Source: Tsukamurella paurometabola (lineage in GTDB: Bacteria; Actinomycetota; Actinomycetes; Mycobacteriales; Mycobacteriaceae). Taken from it: 64,000 nt of DNA. Both the position numbers and the translations under genes were made by a program. Position 1 is the first letter of the stretch. Each line of letters starts with the position of its first letter. Positions 1-8,224 of the stretch are shown here, piece by piece. The notes under the pieces were generated by a model that was not told where the DNA came from, searched no databases, and saw only the letters and a list, made by a program, of their open reading frames with translations. The stretch is from NCBI RefSeq assembly GCF_900631615.1, contig NZ_LR131273.1, positions 1,984,001 to 2,048,000 on the forward strand, given 5' to 3'.

Positions 1-135
1 GACGGCCGCGACGCTGATGGCCTCACCGTCGCGGCGCATCTGCTTGAGCGCCTTCTCGATGCTGCGCCTGGACTCCTCGGATCGGGATGCGGCACTGTCG
101 GCCAGCGCGGTGAGCGAGGCTTCGTTGGCCGTCAT
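1..135 (-). CDS. TnpC/DUF6262-like transposition protein (N-terminal part, runs off window)
   Basis: Only the first 45 codons are inside the window; the gene continues to the left. The visible N-terminus (MTANEASLTALADSAA...) is Ala/Ser-rich and charged, with a short basic stretch around RRSIEKALKQMRRDG. Its ATG overlaps the TGA of the large recombinase gene upstream (ATGA), so the two are translationally coupled. In Tn554-type elements the order is tnpA-tnpB-tnpC, and actinobacterial versions carry a small DUF6262-type protein in the third place. The assignment rests on position and size class rather than on a recognisable motif. Confidence 0.55.
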   Translation of the reverse strand, partial: MTANEASLTALADSAASRSEESRRSIEKALKQMRRDGEAISVAAV

Positions 136-2585
136 GATTCGCCCGCCCGGCCCACCATCTCGCCGCCGTCCTCGCGGGCGTCGTTGATGCCGCGGCGATC
201 GGTATCGATCCCGGGGGCGGCGCGGAGCGCCGATTCGTGGCTTCCGCGGGTCTGGATCTGCAGGATCGGCAGCCGATCGGCGGCGCCGGCGCCGGTCACC
301 GTCGCGGTGTCTGCGGAGCTCGTGCCCGCTGATGCGTCGTCCTCGGCTGCGGTGAGGCGGGCGATGATCTGCTCGAGGGAATGCAGCTCCCGCAGCCGCT
401 GGTGCACCCAGATGTTGTCATCGGTGAGGGTCCGGCCGGTCCGGGCGTGGAACTGCTCGCGGCGGACCTGCAGCAGGGCGGTGGTCGCGGCGTGCTGGGA
501 GCGCAGCTCATCGAGGTGCGAGAGGTCGGTGGCGAAGTGCCCACAGGTCAGGCAGGCGTTGCCCTTGTCGCAGGTCTTCACCGGCGGCAGCAAGCACACA
601 CCGTTGGGCAGGATCCGGTCGGTGCGTTTGGACAGCTGCGTCATGTCGTAGATGTCGCTGGGGCTGAGCGCGATATCGATGCCGCTGGCGCCGATCTTCT
701 TGTGCTTGAGGAACTCCGCCTCCGACGTCGCGGCCAGCGTGGCGGCATACCGGAGTGTCATCTCGGGGCTCTTGTGCCCGAGATAGCGCTGCACGACATG
801 CAGTGGTACGCCGTCGTTGAGTAGCTCGGTGGCGCGGGTGTGCCGCAGCCGATGGGTCTGGGTGAACCGTAGGGGCCGACCGGTGCTGTCGGTGAGGCCG
901 TGGATCCGGTCGAGCTTGCTCAGGGCGGTCCGGTAGCTGTTGTAGGGGCGGTGTCGGCGGCCCTGGTGGTGATCGCGCAGCGGCACGAACAGGTACCGCG
1001 GCGACCAGTCCGGGTGCTCGGCGGCGAGCCAGGCCCGCTGCTCGGCGATCACGTTGACCACGGCCTGTTCGATCAGGATCGTCGGGATGACGCCGTCGAC
1101 CTTGGTCTGCTGGTATCGCAGCTTCGCCACGAACACCGCGTCATCGCCACCGGCAGCCCCGTCGGTGGCCCCGCCATTGACCCCGTCGATAACCCTGTCG
1201 CTGCCCCGGTCGGTAACCCCGTGGGTAACCCCGTCGCTGGACCTGTTGCCTGTCCTGTCCGGGTGCCCGCTGCTCGTACCAGCGCCGGGCGCGGCGCCGG
1301 CGGCGGGTCGCTCGAACCCGGGGATCGGCTCGATCGGGTCGAGGTCGAGCATGAGGATCTCCGAGGCCCGCCGTCCGGTGAGGGCCTGTAACAGCCAGAT
1401 CCGGGCCGCCTGCGGATCGCCCAGGCCGGCGATGAGCGAGACCGTCCCGTCGGGATGGGTGATGGTTACGTGCCGGCCGCGATCGGCGGCGAGGACATCG
1501 AGGTAGCAGAGCATCTGTTGCAGTTCCCCGGTGCTGTACCAGGTCAGTTCCCGGTTCCGCGGCGCGGCGCGGCGGCGGAACGCCGGGCCCCACAGCCGGG
1601 TGTGCGCGGGCCCGACCGCGCCCCACCGGGCGATACCGGTGGCAGCGGCGGCCTCGTCAGCGTGGTCGACCATGAAGGTGTAGAACACCTGCGTCTGCGA
1701 CACAGTCGCCTCGATCGCCGTGCCGGTCAGCCGCCGGTCCGGGCGGGCTGACGCTCCGGGGCTCCGCAGCCACGCCGCGAAATCGGTGAAGACCATCCGC
1801 AGCTGGGCCGGATCGTCGGCGAGGACCGGATCGGTCAGGTGCCCGGTGTCGGTGAGGAATCGCCCCAGGTGCCTGGCCGCCATCCTCGAGCGTTCCACCG
1901 CCGAGGACCAGCGCAGCAGCTCGGCGGTGATGGACACCCGTAACCAGAACCGCACCCCTTCGCGCAGCCAGACCGGTTCGATACCACCCAGCCGTGCGGC
2001 CATGTCGTGGGCGGGTTCGTGCTCACGCTGGGGGATCCGCGGATCAACCCGCAGATCCCAGATGTCGTGCTCCCACCAGCAGCGGTCGGTGCAGCGCACC
2101 GACAAGTACAGGTGCAACTGCTCGATCAGGTGCGTGATGCCGCGGCGCGTGTTCACCGGCGGCAGCCGCTTGTTGCGGGCCTGATACGCGAGCAGAGCGT
2201 GCCGAAGCAGTACCGAGGAGCTCATGTCGGTGATCGACTCCGGAGCGTGCCCGTGCTCATGGGTGTAGCTCTGGCAGGCCAGGGAGATCGCCTCGCAGCA
2301 CCAGCGCAGGTAGGCAGGTTCGATCTTGCCGATCTGGTCGGTGGCGCACAGCCACACGAACCACGCGACCTCGCGGCCGAACCGCGGCGGGCAGTCCGCG
2401 GGGGTGAAGTCCAGCCGCCGGCCGAGGTACCGCGAATTCTGCCGAAACACCTCCCGGTGCTCGGGCGCGTCGATCTGGTAGATCGGCTCGCGCCACGCCG
2501 CCGGCACGAGGGCTGCTTGCGCCTGCCAGGTGAACGCGGTCGCCGCAGCCGGGGACAGTCGTGGAGCCCTCCCGGGTTCAGTCAT
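132..2585 (-). CDS. Tyrosine recombinase, Tn554 TnpB-like
   Basis: An 817-residue site-specific recombinase. The C-terminal half holds the tyrosine recombinase catalytic core: an Arg in TGRRASEIL, the HxxR box in THRLRHTRA, the second His in YLGHKSPE and the nucleophilic Tyr in TLRYAAT. After the core comes a Cys cluster (CDKGNACLTCGHF), as in TnpB-type transposases, which are much longer than XerC/D. Between the first catalytic motifs lies a low-complexity Gly/Asp/Thr-rich insert (around residues 420-480). The start is taken at MTEPG, 8 bp inside the end of the upstream recombinase gene; a longer N-terminus with an extra nine residues is possible. With its neighbours it forms a TnpA-TnpB-TnpC set that would catalyse excision and integration of the element. 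Confidence 0.85.
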   Translation of the reverse strand: MTEPGRAPRLSPAAATAFTWQAQAALVPAAWREPIYQIDAPEHREVFRQNSRYLGRRLDFTPADCPPRFGREVAWFVWLCATDQIGKIEPAYLRWCCEAISLACQSYTHEHGHAPESITDMSSSVLLRHALLAYQARNKRLPPVNTRRGITHLIEQLHLYLSVRCTDRCWWEHDIWDLRVDPRIPQREHEPAHDMAARLGGIEPVWLREGVRFWLRVSITAELLRWSSAVERSRMAARHLGRFLTDTGHLTDPVLADDPAQLRMVFTDFAAWLRSPGASARPDRRLTGTAIEATVSQTQVFYTFMVDHADEAAAATGIARWGAVGPAHTRLWGPAFRRRAAPRNRELTWYSTGELQQMLCYLDVLAADRGRHVTITHPDGTVSLIAGLGDPQAARIWLLQALTGRRASEILMLDLDPIEPIPGFERPAAGAAPGAGTSSGHPDRTGNRSSDGVTHGVTDRGSDRVIDGVNGGATDGAAGGDDAVFVAKLRYQQTKVDGVIPTILIEQAVVNVIAEQRAWLAAEHPDWSPRYLFVPLRDHHQGRRHRPYNSYRTALSKLDRIHGLTDSTGRPLRFTQTHRLRHTRATELLNDGVPLHVVQRYLGHKSPEMTLRYAATLAATSEAEFLKHKKIGASGIDIALSPSDIYDMTQLSKRTDRILPNGVCLLPPVKTCDKGNACLTCGHFATDLSHLDELRSQHAATTALLQVRREQFHARTGRTLTDDNIWVHQRLRELHSLEQIIARLTAAEDDASAGTSSADTATVTGAGAADRLPILQIQTRGSHESALRAAPGIDTDRRGINDAREDGGEMVGRAGES

Positions 2586-3825
2586 GGTGCAGCCCTTTCC
2601 ATCCGGCAACATAGCTGCGCCACTGCGCGATCGAGCGCATCTCGGCGTCCTCGGTGACCCACCCGTACGTCGACAGGGTGGTCTGCACGTCTGCGTGACC
2701 GAGACGGCGCATCACCACGTGAGGCGCGACACCGGAGCGCAGCAACGCGGTGGCATGGGTGTGCCGTAACCAGTGTGGCGTCCACCCCGGCTGCAGCACC
2801 TGCGCCGCCGAGCGGGGCTCCGTGTGAGCGGGCTCGGCGGCATGGCTGTTGCATCGGCGGGTGATCGACCGGACCGCCGAGTAGACCGTCTCGGGGCGCA
2901 TCGGCGCGAACCGTGTCCCGTGAGTGAGGTTGACGAACACGAAATGCGTCGTGAAATTGGGCACTTCCAGGTCGGCGCCGTCGTCGATCAGCGCCCACAC
3001 GTACTCCGAGTACAGCGCGGCCAGGTCGTCGCCGACGTAGATCCGCCGCGGCCCGGTCTTGCTCCGCACTTCGTGGGGGTGGTCCTGGCGGCCGGCGACC
3101 TCGACCCAGGGGGTGCCGCCACCGCCGATGTGGAAGTCGTGATGCCGCAACGACAATGCCTCGCCCAGGCGCATACCGGTCTCGGCGAGGACCGCGAACA
3201 GCAGTCGGTTCCGCAGCCCGGTACCGCCGCCGGACCAGCTGGTGCCGTCGTGGGTGGCGCAGGCGTTGAGGATCGCGGTGACCTCCCGGGGCAGCAGCAC
3301 CGGGGTGGCAGCCCGGTTGGGTTGCCGGACCCGGTAGATGGGGTGATCGGCGCTGTGGTGCGGGCCGACGCCGTCGAGGAACCCGACGTATCGGGACCGG
3401 CGCCGCCACTGCCCGTGCGAGGTGAACAGCTTCTCGTACGGGCCCAGCAGATGGTGCGCGTCGGCCTGGAACCGGTAGAAGCTGAGCACCGCGGTCGCCC
3501 GCAGCTGCACCGTCGCGGTCGACGAGCCGCCGACGACCTCCGGGCCGATCCGCCGGGTCCCCGGCAGATCCCCGGTCCGCAGGAACGTCAGAAACTGCCC
3601 GAACAAGGTGGTGGGGAACTCATCCCAGCGGTGCCCGCTGTGATCGAGCACCGTCCACCACAACGCCAGCCCGGCTGCGTACGCGCGGACGGTGTTCGGT
3701 GACGCCGCACTCGCCGTGAGGAACCGCAGGTATTCTCGGGCCGGCTTGATCGGCCGATCGAGGTCGTCGACCACGACGTACGTGCCGGGCCGGTCCGAGT
3801 ATCGCACCCGCTGCACCTTCGCCAC
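2578..3825 (-). CDS. Tyrosine recombinase, Tn554 TnpA-like
   Basis: A 415-residue tyrosine recombinase with an N-terminal SAM-like core-binding region (about residues 25-130) and a C-terminal catalytic domain. Catalytic residues visible are the Arg in GMRLGEAL, H351-x-x-R354 in HWLRH, H377 in LGHADV and the nucleophile Y387 in STYGW. The GTG start is preceded by a strong AGGAGG about 9 nt upstream, the best ribosome binding site of the element. The gene overlaps the next recombinase by 8 bp. Size, order and pairing with a second, much longer recombinase match TnpA of Tn554-like transposons, not a phage integrase. Confidence 0.85.
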   Translation of the reverse strand: MAKVQRVRYSDRPGTYVVVDDLDRPIKPAREYLRFLTASAASPNTVRAYAAGLALWWTVLDHSGHRWDEFPTTLFGQFLTFLRTGDLPGTRRIGPEVVGGSSTATVQLRATAVLSFYRFQADAHHLLGPYEKLFTSHGQWRRRSRYVGFLDGVGPHHSADHPIYRVRQPNRAATPVLLPREVTAILNACATHDGTSWSGGGTGLRNRLLFAVLAETGMRLGEALSLRHHDFHIGGGGTPWVEVAGRQDHPHEVRSKTGPRRIYVGDDLAALYSEYVWALIDDGADLEVPNFTTHFVFVNLTHGTRFAPMRPETVYSAVRSITRRCNSHAAEPAHTEPRSAAQVLQPGWTPHWLRHTHATALLRSGVAPHVVMRRLGHADVQTTLSTYGWVTEDAEMRSIAQWRSYVAGWKGLHHD

Positions 3826-3858
3826 CGCCCCGCACCTCCTCGCCCTGGCTCGCCTGGG

Positions 3859-5121
3859 TCAGGCTCGCCGGGAACGCTGCTGGAACCGGCGGAAGTCGAT
3901 CACATCGGCCGTACCGTCCCCGGCGCCGCGATCGCCGCCCCGCGAACCGGCGGTCGTGTCGACCGCCGGTGAAGCGGGAGCCGCGGGGGATGTGCTGGTC
4001 GACGGCGCGGGGCGTTGCCCGACCAGGAAGTCCCCGAGGATATCGCCCGGGAAGATCAGGTCGTAGGTCGACAGCAGCTGCGCGGACGGCACAGCGAAGC
4101 CGAGCTCGACCCACTTGCTCAGCAACCGGGGCCGTTCCACGGCGCGGTCATCCCAGCCCGGTTCAGTCCGGCCCCAGGTCCGCCCGGTATCAGGGTTCAC
4201 GCGCTGGTAGAGCTGCTTCTGCAAGCTGCGGAACCGATCATCGTCGAGCACACCACCGGTGTGCAGGTGCCGCAGCAGCGCGCCGATCGAGATGCCCCAC
4301 TTCTGCTTGACCGGCACCAGTGACATCAACGACGGCGTCGGTGAGACCTCTTTGCGGATCTGCGCGAGAGGTGCGAGCAACTCGGACGCGAACCGTGAGG
4401 CCTGCTCCTCCTTGTCCTCGGTGACGTCACCGCTCCAATGCAAGCTCAGGTGCCCCAACTCATGCGCGAGCGTCCACCGCGTCCGCTCCCACGACGTCGA
4501 CTGCCGAACCACGATCAGCGGGCGGGCCTTGAACTCGCCGACCCGCGTCGAGTAGCCCAGGTGCTTTTCCGACGCGGCTCCACCGTCGCCGTCGCGCAGC
4601 GTGGCGGCGGCGAGCATCCGCCGCATCACGATCGGCACACCCGCGTGCTCGATGTTGTGGGTGAGGTAGTCGATCGGCTCGTCCCAGGCCACACCGAGCG
4701 CTTCACGCACCCGCGCCGCCGCTTCTTCGACAGGCGCCGACGGATCGACCATTGGGATCTTCACCGCGGGCAACTGCCACCGCGAGTGCAGCTCGTCGAG
4801 GAACTCCCCGACCATCGACGCGAAGTCCGCCAGGTACTCCTGCTCAGTCTTCGTCGTCGACTGCGGTGCACGGAACAGCAAGTCCGACGCATGAATTCGC
4901 ATCGGCGGCTCAGTGGTGAAGAACCGGGGCGGGAACCGCAGGATCGTCGTCAACGCCTCCAGCTCCGCCGCGTTGATCTCGCTGGTGATCGACTTCTCCA
5001 GACGGGTCAACCGAGCTGCTGACGGCCACCCCAGTTCAGCTGCCAGTGCCTTCGCGGTCATCTTCCGCATGATCCGGGCTTGACGCACCCGGCGTCCGTA
5101 AACGTTCACCGTCGCCTTCAT
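3859..5121 (-). CDS. XRE-HTH / ImmA-IrrE family metallopeptidase
   Basis: A 420-residue protein with an N-terminal helix-turn-helix of the XRE type (residues ~8-60, with MTAKALAAELGWPSAARLTRLE as recognisable core, quoted only as a landmark) and a central M78/ImmA-IrrE zinc peptidase domain. The HExxH motif is H220-E221-L-G-H224, followed by H228. ImmA/IrrE proteins cleave DNA-bound repressors in mobile elements or stress regulators. The C-terminal ~50 residues are Ala/Pro/Thr-rich and look disordered. It lies 33 bp upstream of the tnpA-like gene and about 60 bp downstream of a gene of unknown function, both on the same strand, so it is probably element cargo or an element regulator. Its target cannot be read from the sequence. 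Confidence 0.8.
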   Translation of the reverse strand: MKATVNVYGRRVRQARIMRKMTAKALAAELGWPSAARLTRLEKSITSEINAAELEALTTILRFPPRFFTTEPPMRIHASDLLFRAPQSTTKTEQEYLADFASMVGEFLDELHSRWQLPAVKIPMVDPSAPVEEAAARVREALGVAWDEPIDYLTHNIEHAGVPIVMRRMLAAATLRDGDGGAASEKHLGYSTRVGEFKARPLIVVRQSTSWERTRWTLAHELGHLSLHWSGDVTEDKEEQASRFASELLAPLAQIRKEVSPTPSLMSLVPVKQKWGISIGALLRHLHTGGVLDDDRFRSLQKQLYQRVNPDTGRTWGRTEPGWDDRAVERPRLLSKWVELGFAVPSAQLLSTYDLIFPGDILGDFLVGQRPAPSTSTSPAAPASPAVDTTAGSRGGDRGAGDGTADVIDFRRFQQRSRRA

Positions 5122-5182
5122 TGCTCATCCGATTCGACGCTGCAGGTCCCCGCTGCATACCAGTTTCCCCCTGCTGCGACCG

Positions 5183-5926
5183 CTACGCAGGCGTGGGCGC
5201 GGGATCGGGCCCGTCGTCGTCGCCCGTGCCCTGGATGCGCTTCTCGTAACCCCCGAAGTCCTCCGACGGAGCGCCGCCGACCGGCTTCGGCTTCTCCAGT
5301 CCGTAGAACGGCGACTCCGTCGCCGGCGGAAACTCCACCAACGCCAAGATCTCCGCACTGGCAGGACTTTTCAGGCCGCGCACCACAGCCAGGTTGAGCG
5401 ACTCCAACGTGGTGTGGTCCTTCGTCGACCACAAGGCGAAAATCCCGTCGTGAACAGGCTCCGCCTCGTCGTCGATGCCGGAGGATGACTCGACCCGACC
5501 CCAGTTCGTGAACAGATTCATCTGCTTCGGCTGCAAGCTGCCGCTCGCGAGCGCCTTCTCCACCTCGGGCGGAAGTACCACGTCCCGGTCGACCGCCGCC
5601 TGCACGTGCCTGAGCAGGAACTTCCGCAGCCGAAACTCGGTGCCCAGGCTCATGAATACCGCGCCGCCACCCTGCCCCCGGTTGCACTGCAGGTTGATCC
5701 CCGCCTTGCCGTTGCGCTCCTTCTTCCAGGTGTCGCGCATCGTGTGCCGTACGTCCGCGCAGAACGTCTCGCCGGGCACCTCCGCCGGATCCGCGTGCCG
5801 CGCCGCCCACATCTTCCCGACCTCGGTGATCGCCGCCGGCAGATCGAGGCGCACCGTCGCCAACTCGGGGCGATGCTGCTCGACGAACTTCTCGAGCGTC
5901 TTCTGAAGCTCCGCATGGAGTGCCAT
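5183..5926 (-). CDS. Uncharacterised cargo protein upstream of the XRE-ImmA gene
   Basis: I do not recognise a family. From the ATG at 5926 it has 247 residues; a GTG at 5974 in the same frame would add 16. The protein is mixed alpha/beta in character, with charged N-terminal helices (LHAELQKTLEKFVEQHRPEL), one Cys in a conserved-looking LQCNRGQGGGAVFMSLG stretch, and an acidic Pro-rich tail. It has no signal peptide or membrane segment. It is the first gene of the leftward cargo operon and directly precedes the XRE-ImmA gene, a layout common for two-component repressor/protease or toxin/antitoxin-like modules. That role is inference only. Confidence 0.6.
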   Translation of the reverse strand: MALHAELQKTLEKFVEQHRPELATVRLDLPAAITEVGKMWAARHADPAEVPGETFCADVRHTMRDTWKKERNGKAGINLQCNRGQGGGAVFMSLGTEFRLRKFLLRHVQAAVDRDVVLPPEVEKALASGSLQPKQMNLFTNWGRVESSSGIDDEAEPVHDGIFALWSTKDHTTLESLNLAVVRGLKSPASAEILALVEFPPATESPFYGLEKPKPVGGAPSEDFGGYEKRIQGTGDDDGPDPAPTPA

Positions 5927-6092
5927 AGCGAAATAATTGCACGGAAACCCTCCACTCGCAAGAGGCTCGCTCACTGCCGTTGTTCACGGTAGATCCGACC
6001 ACTGACATGCATCTAATGTTACATGTCTAGGACGATAAAAACTAGCTCTGAACTGCATGAATCGTCGTGTCGCTCATCATAATTACGGATAA
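5927..6092. mobile_element. Right end region of the Tn554-like element (junction with tadA)
   Basis: About 165 bp between the first cargo gene and the point where the tadA-like reading frame resumes. The stretch from ~6010 to 6090 is clearly richer in A/T than anything around it (for example aattacggataaac), as expected for foreign DNA. The tadA frame has a TAA at 6090-6092 immediately left of the first recognisable TadA codons, so the element boundary lies near here. No long inverted repeat is visible; Tn554-type elements lack them. The exact core site cannot be fixed without the left end or an empty site. Confidence 0.5.
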
Positions 6093-6278
6093 ACGGGGCA
6101 GGTGGTCTTCGCGGTGCATCGCTGGCCGTCGGGGCGCCGCGGGCTGCGCAGTATCGGCGTCGTCGACCGCGGCGACGACGGTTACGTGCGGGTGGTCCCG
6201 GCCTGGGAACGCGGCGGAGGATTCACCGCGGCGGCGGAACGCGTGCACGGGTTGCTCGCGGAGCGGGGTGCCCCGTGA
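6093..6278 (+). pseudogene. 3' remnant of a TadA/CpaF-type secretion ATPase (Rv3659c-like)
   Basis: The frame ending at TGA 6276-6278 reads TGQVVFAVHRWPSGRRGLRS...VVDRGDDGYVRVVPAWERGGGF...LLAERGAP. This looks like the extreme C-terminus of actinobacterial TadA-type ATPases, which normally sit directly upstream of the TadB-like gene. No Walker motifs are present, because the remaining ~62 codons are preceded by a stop and by element DNA. The stop overlaps the GTG of the next gene (GTGA), preserving the operon junction. The simplest reading is that the Tn554-like element inserted near the 3' end of tadA. The remaining 5' portion should lie left of the window. Confidence 0.65.
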
Positions 6279-7075
6279 CCGCCGCGATCGTGCTGCTCGC
6301 CGCGGCGGCGCTGGTGTGGCCGGGAGGTTCCGCCGCGGCCCGCCTCCGGGCGGAGCGCCCGCCCGCCGCGACGCGGGTAGCGGTGCGCTGGGGGTGGCTG
6401 GCCGTCGCGGTGCCCCTGGGCGCGTTGCTCATCGGGCCCGGCCAGGCGTTGGCCGCCGCGCTCGCCGCGGGCACCGTCCGTGATCTGCGGTCGCGCAACC
6501 GCGCAGCACGGGAACGGACGTCCCGGCTGTCGGCGATCCTCGCGGGCGTGGACGCCATGGTCGCCGAGATGTCCGTCGGCGCACACCCGGCGGCCGCCTG
6601 CACCACCGCCGGTCGCGACGCCGGGGACCCGCACGTCCGGGCCGTCTTCACGGAGATGGCGGGACGGGCGGAACTCGGCGGCGACGTGGCGGCCGGGCTC
6701 CGTACGCACGTGGGGGAGAGTGCCGCGTGGTCGCGGATCGCGGCCGCCTGGGACACGGGGACCCGGCACGGCATCGGCATGGGCGAACTGCTGGCCTCCG
6801 TCCGTGAGGACCTGCGGGCGCGCGGGCGGTACGAGCGGCGGGCGCATTCGGCGCTGGCGGGAGCGCGGGCCACCGCGCAGGTGCTGGCCGCGCTTCCCGT
6901 GCTCGGCGTCGCGATGGGCCAACTCATCGGGGCGGACCCGCTCGGCACGCTCCTCGGGACCGGCGCCGGCGGCGCGCTGCTGGTCGTCGGAACATGCTTG
7001 ACCTGCGCAGGGCTGCTGTGGTCGCGGGCCATTGCGGACCGGGCCGGGGGGACCGGTCCGGGGGCACCGGCGTGA
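6275..7075 (+). CDS. TadB-like type II/IV secretion membrane protein (Rv3658c-like)
   Basis: A 266-residue inner-membrane protein with a T2SSF domain. It has an N-terminal pair of hydrophobic segments (MTAAIVLLAAAALVWPGG, then LAVAVPLGALLIGPGQALAAAL), a cytoplasmic helical T2SF domain (~residues 75-200) and C-terminal membrane segments (QVLAALPVLGVAMGQLI and GALLVVGTCLTCAGLLW). TadB and TadC form the platform for Flp/tad pilus or pseudopilus assembly. The GTG start at 6275 overlaps the tadA remnant stop, and its own TGA overlaps the next GTG. If the upstream ATPase is inactivated by the element, this protein may lack its motor unless another ATPase substitutes. Confidence 0.8.
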   Translation: MTAAIVLLAAAALVWPGGSAAARLRAERPPAATRVAVRWGWLAVAVPLGALLIGPGQALAAALAAGTVRDLRSRNRAARERTSRLSAILAGVDAMVAEMSVGAHPAAACTTAGRDAGDPHVRAVFTEMAGRAELGGDVAAGLRTHVGESAAWSRIAAAWDTGTRHGIGMGELLASVREDLRARGRYERRAHSALAGARATAQVLAALPVLGVAMGQLIGADPLGTLLGTGAGGALLVVGTCLTCAGLLWSRAIADRAGGTGPGAPA

Positions 7076-7674
7076 GCGGCCACGGTCCGCTGGCCGCAGC
7101 GCTCGCGCTGCTCGCGGCGGCACTGCTCGTACTCCCGGTGGCGGCGCGTGCGGCGGTGTCCGCCACCGTCTCCGGGGAGGTCGCGCGGCTGCGCGGCGTT
7201 TGGCTACCGCGGCGGGCCGCGGCGTCCGACCCGTTCGAGGCCGCCGCGGCCTACGACCTGTTCGCCGTCTGCCTGCGTGCGGGCATGCCCACCGCGGATG
7301 CGGCGCGCGCCGTCGCCGTGGGAGCGCCGCCCGCGCTGGCCGAGATCCTCACCCGCGCAGCGGAGATGCTCGCCCTCGGGTCGGACGCGGAGACCGCGTG
7401 GCGAACGGAATCGGTCGATCCGCAGGTCGTCGGGCTCACGCGCATGCTTCGACGATCCGCCCGCGCCGGCTCGTCACCGGCCGCAGGGCTGGCGGACCTG
7501 GCGCGCACCGAGCGCGCCCAGGCGGAGGATCGCGCCGTGGCTGCGGGCGAACGCGCCGGCGTCGCGGTCGCGGGGCCGCTGGGGCTGTGCTTCCTGCCGG
7601 CGTTCGTGTGCTTGGGCATCGTGCCGGTCGTGATGGGACTCGCGGGCAAGGTGCTCGGGGAGGGGCTGCTCTAG
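7072..7674 (+). CDS. TadC-like type II/IV secretion membrane protein (Rv3657c-like)
   Basis: A 200-residue protein starting at GTG 7072, which overlaps the stop of the tadB-like gene (GTGA). An upstream start at 6994 would lie inside tadB and is unlikely. It has an N-terminal membrane segment (LAAALALLAAALLVLPVA), a T2SF-type helical domain with the AYDLFAVCLRAGMPTADAARAV segment (landmark), and a C-terminal membrane hairpin (GVAVAGPLGLCFLPAFVCLGIVPVVMGL). It is shorter than classical TadC, as is usual for the mycobacterial-type cluster. It should partner the preceding protein as the assembly platform. Confidence 0.8.
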   Translation: MSGHGPLAAALALLAAALLVLPVAARAAVSATVSGEVARLRGVWLPRRAAASDPFEAAAAYDLFAVCLRAGMPTADAARAVAVGAPPALAEILTRAAEMLALGSDAETAWRTESVDPQVVGLTRMLRRSARAGSSPAAGLADLARTERAQAEDRAVAAGERAGVAVAGPLGLCFLPAFVCLGIVPVVMGLAGKVLGEGLL

Positions 7675-7697
7675 TGGCCCGACGGAAGGGGGATGGA

Positions 7698-7892
7698 ATG
7701 TGGATTCGACTGCGATGCAGGATGACCGAGCTGTTGCTGGAGGACGACGGCATGAGCACCGTCGAGTACGCGATCGGCACGATCGCCGCCGCGGCCTTCG
7801 GTGCCGTTCTCTACGGGGTGGTCACCGGCGACAACATCATCAGCGGCCTGACCGACATCATCGGCAAGGCACTGAGCACCTCCACCGGCTGA
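7698..7892 (+). CDS. DUF4244 pilin-like small protein (Rv3656c-like)
   Basis: A 64-residue peptide. A short charged leader (MWIRLRCRMTELLLEDDGM) ends at a Flp-prepilin-like STVEYAIGT motif, followed by one long hydrophobic helix (IAAAAFGAVLYGVVTG). The Glu after the T-V pair matches the invariant E5 of type IV pilins and the DUF4244 family. A purine-rich ribosome binding site (GGAAGGGGG) lies 7 nt upstream of the ATG. It is the probable structural subunit of the tad-like system. Its stop overlaps the likely CTG/leader of the next gene. Confidence 0.8.
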   Translation: MWIRLRCRMTELLLEDDGMSTVEYAIGTIAAAAFGAVLYGVVTGDNIISGLTDIIGKALSTSTG

Positions 7893-8224
7893 AGGGGGAG
7901 GCGGGCGCGGTCACCGTCGAGGCCGCGTTCGCCGTCGCCAGCCTGATCACGGTGCTCGTGCTCAGCGTGGGCGCGGTCGTCGGCGTCACCGCTCACGTGC
8001 GGTGCGTGGACGCCGCTCGCGAGGCCGCCCGCCTCGCGGCCCGGGGTGACGACGCGCGCGCGGCCCGCGCGGTCGCGCAGGTCGGCCCGCCGGGTGCCAC
8101 GTCGGCGGTGAGCCGCGACGAGGACACCGTGACGGTGCAGGTCCGCGCCCCGGTGGCGCTGCTGCCGGGGCTCACCGTCTCCGCGACGGCGGTCGCCGCG
8201 GCGGAACCGGGTGCCTCGTCGTGA
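7889..8224 (+). CDS. TadE-like minor pilin / pseudopilin (Rv3655c-like)
   Basis: The reading frame encodes GEAGAVTVEAAFAVASLITVLVLSVGAVV..., the TadE signature of a Glu in a TVEAAFA box followed by a single transmembrane helix. The remaining ~70 residues are probably extracytoplasmic. The start is unclear: no ATG or GTG lies close upstream in frame, and the CTG at 7889 overlaps the previous TGA in the same way as the other junctions in this cluster, so I placed the start there. About 111 residues. Its stop overlaps the GTG of the next gene. Confidence 0.7.
   Translation: MKGEAGAVTVEAAFAVASLITVLVLSVGAVVGVTAHVRCVDAAREAARLAARGDDARAARAVAQVGPPGATSAVSRDEDTVTVQVRAPVALLPGLTVSATAVAAAEPGASS

Noticed and set aside
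5118-6008. A 296-codon alternative frame over the unknown cargo gene
   Set aside because: Composition (Arg/Gly/Ala-rich without hydrophobic core) is that of a shadow; the 5183-5926 frame has a normal protein composition.
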